Assembly (NCBI RefSeq): GCF_021631985.1
Contig: NZ_CP070225.1
Span: 1,240,001-1,304,000 of the forward strand
Source of the DNA: Sandaracinus amylolyticus
Lineage (GTDB): Bacteria > Myxococcota_A > Polyangia > Polyangiales > Sandaracinaceae
Reading direction: 5' to 3'
Length of the DNA: 64,000 nucleotides
Shown here: in pieces, positions 9,652 to 16,990 of the stretch
How positions within the stretch are numbered: position 1 is the first letter of the stretch
Layout: each line of letters begins with the position of its first letter
Translations under genes and position numbers: made by a program
Notes under the pieces: model-generated
Told to the model about the DNA's origin: nothing
Database searches by the model: none
Seen by the model: the letters and a program-made list of their open reading frames with translations, nothing else

Positions 9652-11337
9652 TCAGGCGGTCGCGGCGAGCGTGCTGACGCTGCGCGGCGCGGGCGCGGCT
9701 TCGATCGGGCAGGTCGCGAGCGCTTCGAGCACCGGCGCGAGCGTGCGCGCCAGGTCGGGCTCGATCGCGAGCTGACGTGCGATGCGGCGCGGCGCGCTCG
9801 CGATGCGCGCGTCGGGGAAGCGCTCCTCGAGCACACGATCGGCGGGGCTACCCTCGCGCGTGACCACGAGGAGCACCGCTTCGCTCGACCATCCGCCGCG
9901 ATCGGCGCGCGCGGCGCGCACGACGTCGAGCCGGAGCAGGCCCTTCGGCATCGCGGCGAGCACCACGCGCAGGCGCGCGTCCTGGGCCTCGCCGCGCACG
10001 TCGGTGTGGAGCACCGGACGCAGCGACCAGCGACGATCGTCCTCGAGATCGGCGCGCACCTGGGTCGCGAGCGCGAGCAGGTGCGCGAGCTCGACGTGCG
10101 CCGGTGCCGGACGGCTGCGGCGGGTGCCTCCGAGCAGCACGCTGGTCGCGAGCGCCGCGACGACGAGCGCGACGGGAAGCGGCACCGGGAGCACGCCGCG
10201 CGACCACGCGATCAGCGGCGCCGCGATCACCACGCCGAGGATCGTCGCGCCGGGCACGGTCGTGGGATCGAGGAGATCGAGCCGCGACGCGCGCAGCGCG
10301 CGACGAGCGCGCGTGTGATCGCCGGTCGTCGTCGGGCGGAACGAGCCGAGGCGCGGCGCGCGCGGCGGCTGCGCGCGACGATGGATCGCGCACACCGCGA
10401 CGATGCCCAGCAGCACGAGCGCGATCTCGATGTGCTCCTGGAGCAGCGCCGCCGCCGTCGCGAGCACGATGATCAGCCCCGCACGCGCACCGACTCCGAG
10501 CGGCACCAGCGCGCTCGGAGGCACCCGCGCATCGCGCTCGGCGCGCGCGACGACCAGCGACTTCGCGAGCGCGATCACCGCGAGCGCCAGCGCGAGCAGC
10601 GGCACGCCGATCGGCGTGCTCGGTGCGTCCATCGGCGGCGCGGGGCGCGCCCGGCGCGGCGTGGTGCTCGGCACGTGCAGCGAGGCGTCCATGCGCCCGG
10701 CGGGCAGCGCGAGCGTCACGACCCACTCGCGCGTCCGCGGCAGGTGCACGCGATGGAAGACCACGCGCGTGCCCGTCGCGCTCGGGCCGTGCGTCACCTC
10801 GACGGCGGGATCGTCCTCGTCGCGCACCGGCGTCGCGCCCTCGGGCGCATCGAGCGTGATCGCGACGTCGTCGAGCCCGTAACGCCAGCCGGGCAGCACC
10901 CAGCGCACCAGCACGGTGCCGTCCTCGCGCACCTCGGTCGCGCGGTGCGCGAGCGACGTGCGGTACACGACGGTCGCCACGTAGTCGCCGCGCCGCGGGG
11001 CGCTGCGACGACGGAACCCGAACACCACGCGCCCCTCGCCCTCGACGTCGATGCGCGGCTCGAGCAGCACGCCCTCGGTGTCGCGGAAGCTCGCGCGCTC
11101 GGGCTGCAGCTCGAGATCGGGATCGAGCCCGTCGAGCTCGAACGACTGCAGCCATCCGCCGTCGACGCGCACCTGCGCGACGAGCTCCACCTCGGCGCTC
11201 GCGTCGGGCGCGATCGTCACGTGCGCGGACACGCTGCGCACCGTCGCGTCGGTCCACGCGCGCGCCGCGCGCGGGCACACGAGCACGCCGAGGATCAGAG
11301 CGAGCGAGACGCCGGCTCGCACGAGCGGACGGACCAC
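9652..11337 (-). CDS. Exported/membrane protein of unknown function
   Basis: A 561-residue protein. A signal peptide (ending near RAARAW) is followed by about 190 residues of beta-rich extracytoplasmic sequence (VSAHVTIAPDASAEVELVAQ onward). Then come one helix near residues 235-260, a helical pair at about 285-330, another pair near 375-410, and a soluble C-terminal tail. An extracytoplasmic beta domain followed by several helices is reminiscent of DUF2207-type membrane proteins, but I see no decisive motif. The start is GTG 11337. It is the last gene of a minus-strand run, 43 bases after the site-2 protease gene, so probably cotranscribed with it. Confidence 0.65.
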   Translation of the reverse strand: MVRPLVRAGVSLALILGVLVCPRAARAWTDATVRSVSAHVTIAPDASAEVELVAQVRVDGGWLQSFELDGLDPDLELQPERASFRDTEGVLLEPRIDVEGEGRVVFGFRRRSAPRRGDYVATVVYRTSLAHRATEVREDGTVLVRWVLPGWRYGLDDVAITLDAPEGATPVRDEDDPAVEVTHGPSATGTRVVFHRVHLPRTREWVVTLALPAGRMDASLHVPSTTPRRARPAPPMDAPSTPIGVPLLALALAVIALAKSLVVARAERDARVPPSALVPLGVGARAGLIIVLATAAALLQEHIEIALVLLGIVAVCAIHRRAQPPRAPRLGSFRPTTTGDHTRARRALRASRLDLLDPTTVPGATILGVVIAAPLIAWSRGVLPVPLPVALVVAALATSVLLGGTRRSRPAPAHVELAHLLALATQVRADLEDDRRWSLRPVLHTDVRGEAQDARLRVVLAAMPKGLLRLDVVRAARADRGGWSSEAVLLVVTREGSPADRVLEERFPDARIASAPRRIARQLAIEPDLARTLAPVLEALATCPIEAAPAPRSVSTLAATA

Positions 11338-11380
11338 CCCGCGGGTGTACCAGCGGTCGGGGATTCCCCCGAAATTCTCG

Positions 11381-12322
11381 TCAGCCGGCGCGCATCCACG
11401 ACGGCATGAAGAGCAGCACGAAGAGCACGAGGCACCCGATCGCCACCACCCGCCGCGCCGGCGTCAGCGTGCCCGGCTCGAACGGCGGATGATCGATCCC
11501 CGAGAGCCACGACATCAGCCCGAGCACGAAGAACCACACGAGCCAGCTCACGCCCGCGAGCGCCGCGCCGATCAGCGGATCCCCGCGCTCGCCCGCCGCG
11601 AGGAGCGGGACCGCGTAGAAGAGCCCGGTCGCGATCGCGACGAAGGGCAGCACCACGAGCACCCCGCGCGCGATCCGGTCCTGCGTCTTGCCGAGCAGCG
11701 CGTAGGCGATGTGCCCGCCGTCGAGCTGCCCGAACGGCAGGAGGTTCATCATCGTGACCAGCAGCCCCGCCCATCCGGCGAACGCGGTCGACGAGAGCAT
11801 GATGTCGTGGCCCGCGGGGATCGGGCCCTTCAGCGCGTAGAGCAGCGCGAGGTAGAAGATCGAGCGCCCCTCGATCAGCATCCCGCCGCTCTCCGGAAGC
11901 GGCTGCACCGGCGACGTCGCGATCCCGTAGATCAAGACCGGCAGCGCGACCGCCATCCCGGCGAGCGGCCCCGCCGCGCCCACGTCGAGCAGCGCGTTGC
12001 GATCGCGGATCACGCCGCGCATCCGGATCACCGCGCCCATCGTGCCGAGCAGGAAGTACGTCGGCGGCATCGGGATGAAGAACGGCGGCGAGATGTCGAC
12101 CCGGTGCATCCGCCCGACGACGTAGTGGCCGAGCTCGTGCGCCAGCAGGATCGCCATCAGCGGCAGCGCGAAGTCCCATCCCGCGATCAGCTCGAGCGGG
12201 CGCTCCCAGGGATCGCTGCCGCCCATCAGCGCGCCCGCCCAGAGCGTCGACACGAACGTCAGCACGATCAGCGCGAGCGGCACGCGCCACTCCGCCCACC
12301 ACGTCCGCGCGATCTCGCTCAC
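11381..12322 (-). CDS. Site-2 protease family (M50) intramembrane metalloprotease
   Basis: A 313-residue polytopic membrane protein with both zinc-binding elements of M50 proteases: HELGH at residues 62-66 in a hydrophobic helix, and LLPFGQLDGGH near residue 200, whose Asp is the third zinc ligand. The family cleaves transmembrane helices, typically to release anti-sigma factors or clear signal peptides; the substrate here is unknown. The segment after HELGH (VDISPPFFIPMPP) and the GPLAGM stretch are typical of the group resembling plant EGY proteases. The GTG start at 12322 overlaps the upstream stop as GTGA, which argues for translational coupling to the SctL-like gene and excludes the longer in-frame start at 12412. 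Confidence 0.9.
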   Translation of the reverse strand: MSEIARTWWAEWRVPLALIVLTFVSTLWAGALMGGSDPWERPLELIAGWDFALPLMAILLAHELGHYVVGRMHRVDISPPFFIPMPPTYFLLGTMGAVIRMRGVIRDRNALLDVGAAGPLAGMAVALPVLIYGIATSPVQPLPESGGMLIEGRSIFYLALLYALKGPIPAGHDIMLSSTAFAGWAGLLVTMMNLLPFGQLDGGHIAYALLGKTQDRIARGVLVVLPFVAIATGLFYAVPLLAAGERGDPLIGAALAGVSWLVWFFVLGLMSWLSGIDHPPFEPGTLTPARRVVAIGCLVLFVLLFMPSWMRAG

Positions 12323-12894
12323 GGGCGCTCGCACCCGAGCATCCGCGCCATCGCGTCGATCCGCACTTCCACCCGCGCGTCCACGGTGCCGAGCTCGCTG
12401 CGCATCACGCACCCGCCGCGCGTGATCGACGCGTCCTCGATCACTCGCACTCCGGCGTCGATCGCTCCGTCGAGCACCCGCGCGTCCTCGGGGTGCACCC
12501 GCAGCTCGATCGCGCGGGCCCTTCGCGCTCGCGCGATCACGTCGCGCACGATCGTGATCACCCGCGACGGATCGATCGTGAGCGCCTCACCGACGATCCG
12601 CTCCGCCGCCGCGAGCGCAAGCGTCTGGGCGTCGCGCTCGATCCCCACCAGCGCGCCGTCGCGCGCCCGACGCGCCTCCACCAGCAGCGCCGCCGCCTGC
12701 GCGAGCCCGCTCGCCGCGCCCTCGGCCCGCGCCTCGGCGCGCAGCCGCTCGCACTCCGCGCGCGCGCCCTCGACCAGCGCCTCCGCCTCGCGCCGCGCCG
12801 CCTCGACGATGCGCTCGGCCTCGGCGCGCGCGTCCACCACCTCGGCGGGCACCACGCGCGGCGGCACGCCCGGCCCTCGGATCACCCGCGACAT
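12319..12894 (-). CDS. SctL/FliH-type stator-like protein (HrpE/YscL family)
   Basis: A 191-residue soluble protein. The N-terminal half is a long charged Ala/Glu/Arg coiled coil (about residues 20-90). The C-terminal half has DPSRVITIVRDVI and then GGCVMRSELGTVDARVEV followed by a short amphipathic tail. That ending (GGC-x-hydrophobic-x-(S/T)-x-x-G-x-(V/I)-DA) is the hallmark of the YscL/FliH family, which tethers and regulates the ATPase of type III secretion systems and flagella. No ATPase, needle or export-gate gene lies in this window. The related V/F-ATPase subunit E/b fold is an alternative. It overlaps the upstream gene by 13 bases and the downstream one by 4. Confidence 0.7.
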   Translation of the reverse strand: MSRVIRGPGVPPRVVPAEVVDARAEAERIVEAARREAEALVEGARAECERLRAEARAEGAASGLAQAAALLVEARRARDGALVGIERDAQTLALAAAERIVGEALTIDPSRVITIVRDVIARARRARAIELRVHPEDARVLDGAIDAGVRVIEDASITRGGCVMRSELGTVDARVEVRIDAMARMLGCERP

Positions 12895-13475
12895 CCACGC
12901 TCCCACAGCGCCGCGAGCTCGCGTCCCGCGCGTGCGCCTCGATCGTCCCCGCCCTCGCGCGCGCCGCGCTCCATCGCGCCGAGCGTCGCCTCCACGTCGC
13001 GCCCGGTCGCGATCGCGATGCGCACGAACGTCGCGCTCCGCTCGTCGCGCTCGATCGCGAGCACCGCGCCGCGCGCCCGATCCGCGGCCTCGTCGACCGG
13101 CGCGCCCGCGAGCCGTCGCAGCGTCGCCCGCAGCCCCGCGCTCGCCCGGAACCCCGGACGCGGCAGCGGCGCCCGCGCCATCCACGCCGCGCCGGTCGTG
13201 CGCGGCACCTCCGACGCGAGGATCGCCGCGCCCCGCGCCGGCAACATCGCGCCGGCGTCGATCGCCGGCCGCAGCCCCACCGCGATCGCACCGAGCGCGC
13301 GCTGCCGGCCGCGCGTGTCCGCGGCTCGGATCTCCTGCACCCGCGCGTCGAGCGAGCGCGCCAGCTCGGGCGCCAGCCCCGCCTCGGCGGCCTTTCCGCG
13401 GTCGCCCGTCAGCGTCGCCGCGAGCGCGAGACCGTCGAGGAACGAGGCGGAGGCCACGGGCCGTTGCCGTAGCAC
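12882..13475 (-). CDS. Hypothetical protein upstream of sctL-like gene
   Basis: A 197-residue Ala/Arg-rich protein, predicted mostly helical, without signal peptide or membrane helix. I recognise no family. Gene order (overlapping the SctL-like gene by 13 bases) would suit an SctK-like or other accessory subunit of a type III apparatus, but no sequence motif supports that. The start used is GTG 13475; a second in-frame GTG lies six codons on. The intergenic gap to the divergent gene at 13526 is 50 bases, so the promoters of both must lie there. Confidence 0.55.
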   Translation of the reverse strand: MLRQRPVASASFLDGLALAATLTGDRGKAAEAGLAPELARSLDARVQEIRAADTRGRQRALGAIAVGLRPAIDAGAMLPARGAAILASEVPRTTGAAWMARAPLPRPGFRASAGLRATLRRLAGAPVDEAADRARGAVLAIERDERSATFVRIAIATGRDVEATLGAMERGAREGGDDRGARAGRELAALWERGCRG

Positions 13476-13525
13476 GCACGACGCGGTCCCGCGACGCGGG
13501 CCTGCTGACGCGCGCGCCGCGGGCT

Positions 13526-14467
13526 ATGTTCGTCGTCGTGCAGCACGCCGCGCCGTTCCGCCGTCTCGCCGTCGTCCTCGGGGCGCTCGCGCTCGTCGGT
13601 GCCCCCGGCGCCGCGCTCGCCCAGGACGATCCCTGTGTCGACGACACCTCGCCCGCGCGTCGCCCGGTCGAGGTCACGCCGTCGGTCGGGGCGTTCAACG
13701 TCACGCTCGATGCGCCGATCGCGGTGCGTTACTCGCGGGGCTACTTCGGCCCCGATGGGCCGGGCGACGATCCCGCGACGCTCCTCCGCATCGTGCGCTG
13801 TCCCGCCGAGGCCGAGTGCTCCGCGGGCTGCTCCGCCGCCGACGGCGAGCCCGTGCCCGGCCGCGTCCAGGTGATCGGCGACCAGCTCTTCTTCTTCCCC
13901 GACGGCGGGTTCGAGCCCTCGAGGGCGTACGCGGGCCGCGCCGGCGGCGTCGACGAGTCGCTCGACTTCCGCTTCTGCACCGGGGTCACGGTCGACAACG
14001 GACCGCCGGTGCTCGGCGACTTCCTCGACGCGGAGCCCTCGGAGTCGACCGCGGCGTGCGTGCTGCCCGAGGGCGGTCGCCTGGTCGGCCTGCGCTGGGA
14101 GCAGGCGACCGACGACGGCCCGCCCGGCTCGATCGAGTACCTGCTCTACCTCACCCGCGCCGCCGGCATGGAGGCCCCCGAGCTGCGCGACCGCGTGCGG
14201 AACTACGCGAGCCGCGAGATCACCCTGAACCTCCGCCTCGACGCCCAGGAGACCAGCGAGCCGGTCTGCGTGCGCGTCTTCGCCGCGGACGGCGTCGGCA
14301 ACGTCTCGGACCCCTCCGAGGAGCGCTGCTTCGACCCCCTCACGGACGCCGCGTTCCAGCCCCTGTGCGCGGTCTCCGCTCCTGGCAGCGCCCGTGCCAT
14401 GCCCTGGATCTTCGCGGGTTTTGCCCTGGTTTTCGCGGTGTTCGTCGCCCGTCGTCGCGCGCGCTGA
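13526..14467 (+). CDS. Secreted protein with Ig/fibronectin-like domains and C-terminal membrane anchor
   Basis: A 313-residue protein. A signal peptide ends near ALA-QDD. The mature part contains two beta-sandwich-like segments: about residues 40-150 with VEVTPSVGAFNVTLDAPIAV, resembling Big/Ig domains, and about 155-270 with VGLRWEQATDDGPPGSIEYL and VCVRVFAADGVGN, typical of fibronectin-type repeats. Paired cysteines suggest disulphides. The C-terminus has a lone Cys, a hydrophobic helix and RRRAR, similar to a MYXO-CTERM sorting tail but lacking its usual Gly-Cys pair. Probably a surface-displayed structural or adhesive protein. ATG 13526 directly precedes the signal peptide. Confidence 0.7.
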   Translation: MFVVVQHAAPFRRLAVVLGALALVGAPGAALAQDDPCVDDTSPARRPVEVTPSVGAFNVTLDAPIAVRYSRGYFGPDGPGDDPATLLRIVRCPAEAECSAGCSAADGEPVPGRVQVIGDQLFFFPDGGFEPSRAYAGRAGGVDESLDFRFCTGVTVDNGPPVLGDFLDAEPSESTAACVLPEGGRLVGLRWEQATDDGPPGSIEYLLYLTRAAGMEAPELRDRVRNYASREITLNLRLDAQETSEPVCVRVFAADGVGNVSDPSEERCFDPLTDAAFQPLCAVSAPGSARAMPWIFAGFALVFAVFVARRRAR

Positions 14468-14516
14468 CGATCCTTGCGCGTGCATCCGGTGACGCTCCGG
14501 CGTGCCGCTTCTTACG

Positions 14517-14545
14517 TTGTTCCCCGGTTTTCGGTTGCCTAGAGT
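14517..14545 (+). promoter_or_regulatory. Putative sigma-70 promoter of the Cys-rich lipoprotein gene
   Basis: TTGTTC (14517-14522) and TAGAGT (14540-14545, a 4/6 match) are separated by exactly 17 bases, in a locally AT-richer patch between genes. The start codon at 14600 would lie about 50 bases downstream of the transcription start. Confidence 0.45.
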
Positions 14546-14599
14546 CCGGCCCCATCGCGGCGCGCCGTTCGCGCCGGCAGGGGATCGGACGAGGGCAAC

Positions 14600-15850
14600 A
14601 TGGTGGGGTACGGACGGCTCGGGACACTCGCGTGCGTGGTGGCGCTCCTCGGCAGCGTGGGCTGCGGTGATTCGCGGACCATCGACGACACCGACGCGGC
14701 GATCGTGATCAACCTCGACGGCGCGATGATCGACGCCGGGCAGGACGGGGGCCCGCCCAGCAACATCGGCGGCGCGTGCGCGGAGGACACCGACTGCACC
14801 GGCAGCGCGAACCGCTGCATCGCGGAGCCGGACTACTTCCCGGGCGGCTACTGCACGCTCGCCTGCAGCAGCGACGAAGAGTGCCCCGAGGGCTCCTACT
14901 GCTCCGACGTCTTCGGCAGCCAGGCGTTCTGCGTCGACTCGTGCGACGCGGCGGGGACCGACGAGTGCCGCGCCGGCTACGGCTGCACCATCGACGACCC
15001 GATGTACCCGATGCCGTTCTGCCTCGGCGGCTGCGAGGAGGACACCGACTGCCCGGACAGCCTCAAGTGCGATCCGGACGGCGGTGACCTCGGCGAGGGC
15101 AGCTGCTACGACGAGACCGCGAGCATCGGCGACGCGTGCGAGGACGGGACGAGCTGCCCGATGAGCGCGTACTGCCTGGCCGAGTCGTTCGGCGGGTGGC
15201 CCTCGGGCTCGTGCGTCGCGCTCGGGTGTGATCCCGCCGCGAGCGGCACCTGCGGCACCGACGCCCACTGTCTCCCCAGCGCGGGCGGCGGCGGCGGCCT
15301 CTGCGTCGACGCGTGCGCGGCCGACACCGACTGCCGCGCCGGCTACGTGTGCCGCGGCACCAGCACGTTCCCCGAGCGCCTGACCTGCCAAGCCGCGTGC
15401 AGCGACGCGGACTGCACCGGGGGTCGGGTGTGCAACGAGATCCTCGGCACCTGCCACGCTCCCTTCCCGGACGGCCAGCTCGGCCAGACCTGCTCGCGCT
15501 TCAGCGGCGGCTGTACGGGGGGCGTCTGCTACAGCGAGGGCCAGTACGGCTATCCGGGCGCGTACTGCGCGTTCGAGGGCTGCAACGTCGGCGACGACAC
15601 CACGTGCCCGGACAACGGGGTGTGCATCGCGGCGACCGAAGAGGGCGAGCCCAACGTCTGCTTCAAGCGCTGCGCCGCCAGCACCGACTGCCGGGAGGGC
15701 TACACCTGCCGCGACGTCGACGGCGAGGGCGAGGGCACGGTCGGCGCCTGCACCCCTCAGTGCACCGCGAACGACCAGTGCGCGAACGCGGATCGCGGCT
15801 TCACCTGCGATGTCGCGAGCGGACTCTGCGTGCGCCCCGCCGGGGGCTGA
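14600..15850 (+). CDS. Cysteine-rich lipoprotein with repeated EGF-like/TNFR-like modules
   Basis: A 416-residue lipoprotein: signal LACVVALLGSVGC ends in a lipobox, followed by a short Asp-rich linker. The rest is a chain of six to eight disulphide-rich modules. They are built on a recurrent pattern (C-x-x-D-x-D-C followed by x-G-x-x-C and a C-x-x-x-C pair), for example CAEDTDC, CSSDEEC, CEEDTDC, CAADTDC and CAASTDC. This is a common layout for myxobacterial surface proteins of unknown role, probably extracellular and possibly calcium- or ligand-binding. ATG 14600 is preceded by a GA-rich stretch (gacgaggg). A promoter-like pair at 14517-14545 and a terminator-like hairpin after the stop suggest a single-gene transcript. 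Confidence 0.75.
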   Translation: MVGYGRLGTLACVVALLGSVGCGDSRTIDDTDAAIVINLDGAMIDAGQDGGPPSNIGGACAEDTDCTGSANRCIAEPDYFPGGYCTLACSSDEECPEGSYCSDVFGSQAFCVDSCDAAGTDECRAGYGCTIDDPMYPMPFCLGGCEEDTDCPDSLKCDPDGGDLGEGSCYDETASIGDACEDGTSCPMSAYCLAESFGGWPSGSCVALGCDPAASGTCGTDAHCLPSAGGGGGLCVDACAADTDCRAGYVCRGTSTFPERLTCQAACSDADCTGGRVCNEILGTCHAPFPDGQLGQTCSRFSGGCTGGVCYSEGQYGYPGAYCAFEGCNVGDDTTCPDNGVCIAATEEGEPNVCFKRCAASTDCREGYTCRDVDGEGEGTVGACTPQCTANDQCANADRGFTCDVASGLCVRPAGG

Positions 15851-15872
15851 GCGTCGCGCCGACTCGGATCGC

Positions 15873-15915
15873 GAAGGAGGCCGGGCCGCTCACTGCGGCT
15901 CGGCCTTCCTCGTTT
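15873..15915 (+). terminator. Rho-independent-type terminator after the Cys-rich lipoprotein gene
   Basis: The segment aaggaggccgggccg pairs with cggctcggccttcct across a short loop (ctcactg), with G-U pairs and one A-C mismatch. The pyrimidine-rich tail cgtttc follows. It begins 22 bases after the stop at 15850. Confidence 0.65.
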
Positions 15916-15942
15916 CAGGGCGAACGTCCGCACCCAGGAGCG

Positions 15943-15971
15943 TTGGCGACTCGCGTTCGTCCGTCTAGCGT
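15943..15971 (+). promoter_or_regulatory. Possible promoter for the gene at 15994
   Basis: TTGGCG (15943-15948) and TAGCGT (15966-15971) are spaced by 17 bases, just after the terminator at 15873-15915. A strong ribosome binding site AGGAGG follows at 15982-15987. Confidence 0.35.
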
Positions 15972-15993
15972 CGGGGTCGTCAGGAGGTCTCGC

Positions 15994-16740
15994 ATGGCTC
16001 GTTCGCTCACCGCCACCGACGTCGTCCAGCTGCCCACGCTCAGCGCCGAGGACGCCTACACACTCGTCTCGCAGTTGCTGCACCAGGCCTCGCGGGCGCC
16101 GGCGCCCGCCTCGCTCGAGGAGCTCGTCATCGAGCTCGCATCGAGGCACTCGACGCTCCAGTCGCAGCTCGTCGCGCGCCGCGCGAAGCCCGGGGTCGAC
16201 ACCAAGATCGCGGTCGAGGCGGATCGCGCCGTCGACACCGCGTGGTCGGCGCTGCGCGACTGGCTCTCGGGCTGGGTGAAGCTCGGCGCGGCGGTGCCGC
16301 GCGCGACCGAGATCGCCGAGCTCGACTCGTTCCTGTTCGCCGACGGCCTCTCCTTCCTCACGTACCGCTTCGAGGCGGAGTGGGCCGAGTCCGAGACGCG
16401 CCTGACCGCGCTGCGCGCTCGCCGCAACGAGGAGCTGGTGCGCGCGCTCGGCGGCGCGCCGTTCCTCGACGTGCTCTTCGCGGCGCACGCGAGGTACGGC
16501 GAGGCGCTCGGCGTCGCCGGCGACACCGCGCCCGCCCCCAGCGATGCGAAGATCGGCGAGTCGCGCGACGCGATGCTCGACGCGCTCCGCGAGTACGTGG
16601 TCGCCGTGCTCGGCACCGTGCGTCGCAGCCGCCCCGCGACCTCCGAGCGCGCCGACCAGTTGCTCCGTCCGCTCGCCGAGTGGGAGGCGCGCCCGCGCAC
16701 GCCTGCTGCGCCCGGCGAGAAGCCCACGCCGACGACCTGA
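15994..16740 (+). CDS. Hypothetical helical protein
   Basis: A 248-residue soluble protein with no signal peptide, membrane helix or recognised domain. It is predicted largely alpha-helical (LEELVIELASRHSTLQSQLV, RFEAEWAESETRLTALRARR) with a flexible Pro/Thr-rich C-terminus. ATG 15994 is well supported by AGGAGG six bases upstream. The preceding terminator and the composition change downstream suggest it is transcribed alone. No function can be assigned. Confidence 0.65.
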   Translation: MARSLTATDVVQLPTLSAEDAYTLVSQLLHQASRAPAPASLEELVIELASRHSTLQSQLVARRAKPGVDTKIAVEADRAVDTAWSALRDWLSGWVKLGAAVPRATEIAELDSFLFADGLSFLTYRFEAEWAESETRLTALRARRNEELVRALGGAPFLDVLFAAHARYGEALGVAGDTAPAPSDAKIGESRDAMLDALREYVVAVLGTVRRSRPATSERADQLLRPLAEWEARPRTPAAPGEKPTPTT

Positions 16741-16760
16741 ACGACCTCCGACGGGCGCGC

Positions 16761-16883
16761 GAGGCAGATCGATCGCCGTCGCTTGGGGTGCCGAGGCCCC
16801 GATGACGCAGGTCGAACTGCCTCCGACTACCCCGCGGGGTGATTCGAGGCAGATCGAAGTGCCGTGCTTGGGGTGTCCAGGCC
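16761..16883. repeat. Two 38-bp imperfect direct repeats upstream of nuclease/STAND gene
   Basis: Copy 1 (16761-16798) and copy 2 (16846-16883) share gaggcagatcga at the start, gcttggggtg in the middle and aggcc at the end, 85 bases apart. They lie between the stop at 16740 and the start at 16991. They could be duplicated regulator sites or a duplication left by insertion of the neighbouring gene. Confidence 0.65.
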
Positions 16884-16990
16884 GCACTTGGGCAGATGGA
16901 TCTCCCTGGTTGTGGCCTGCACGCCCCAATGGGCCCGCGTCCGACGAGCGGGCCGGTCGCGATTCAACCTGCAAGACTCCTGCGACCGCC

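Noticed and set aside
12882-13475. Naming the gene sctK
   Set aside because: Only gene order suggests it; no sequence motif of SctK is visible.
16544-16990. Longer N-terminus for the nuclease/STAND protein (for example ATG 16802)
   Set aside because: The extension contains the direct repeats and has no protein-like pattern; the nuclease helix begins right after ATG 16991.
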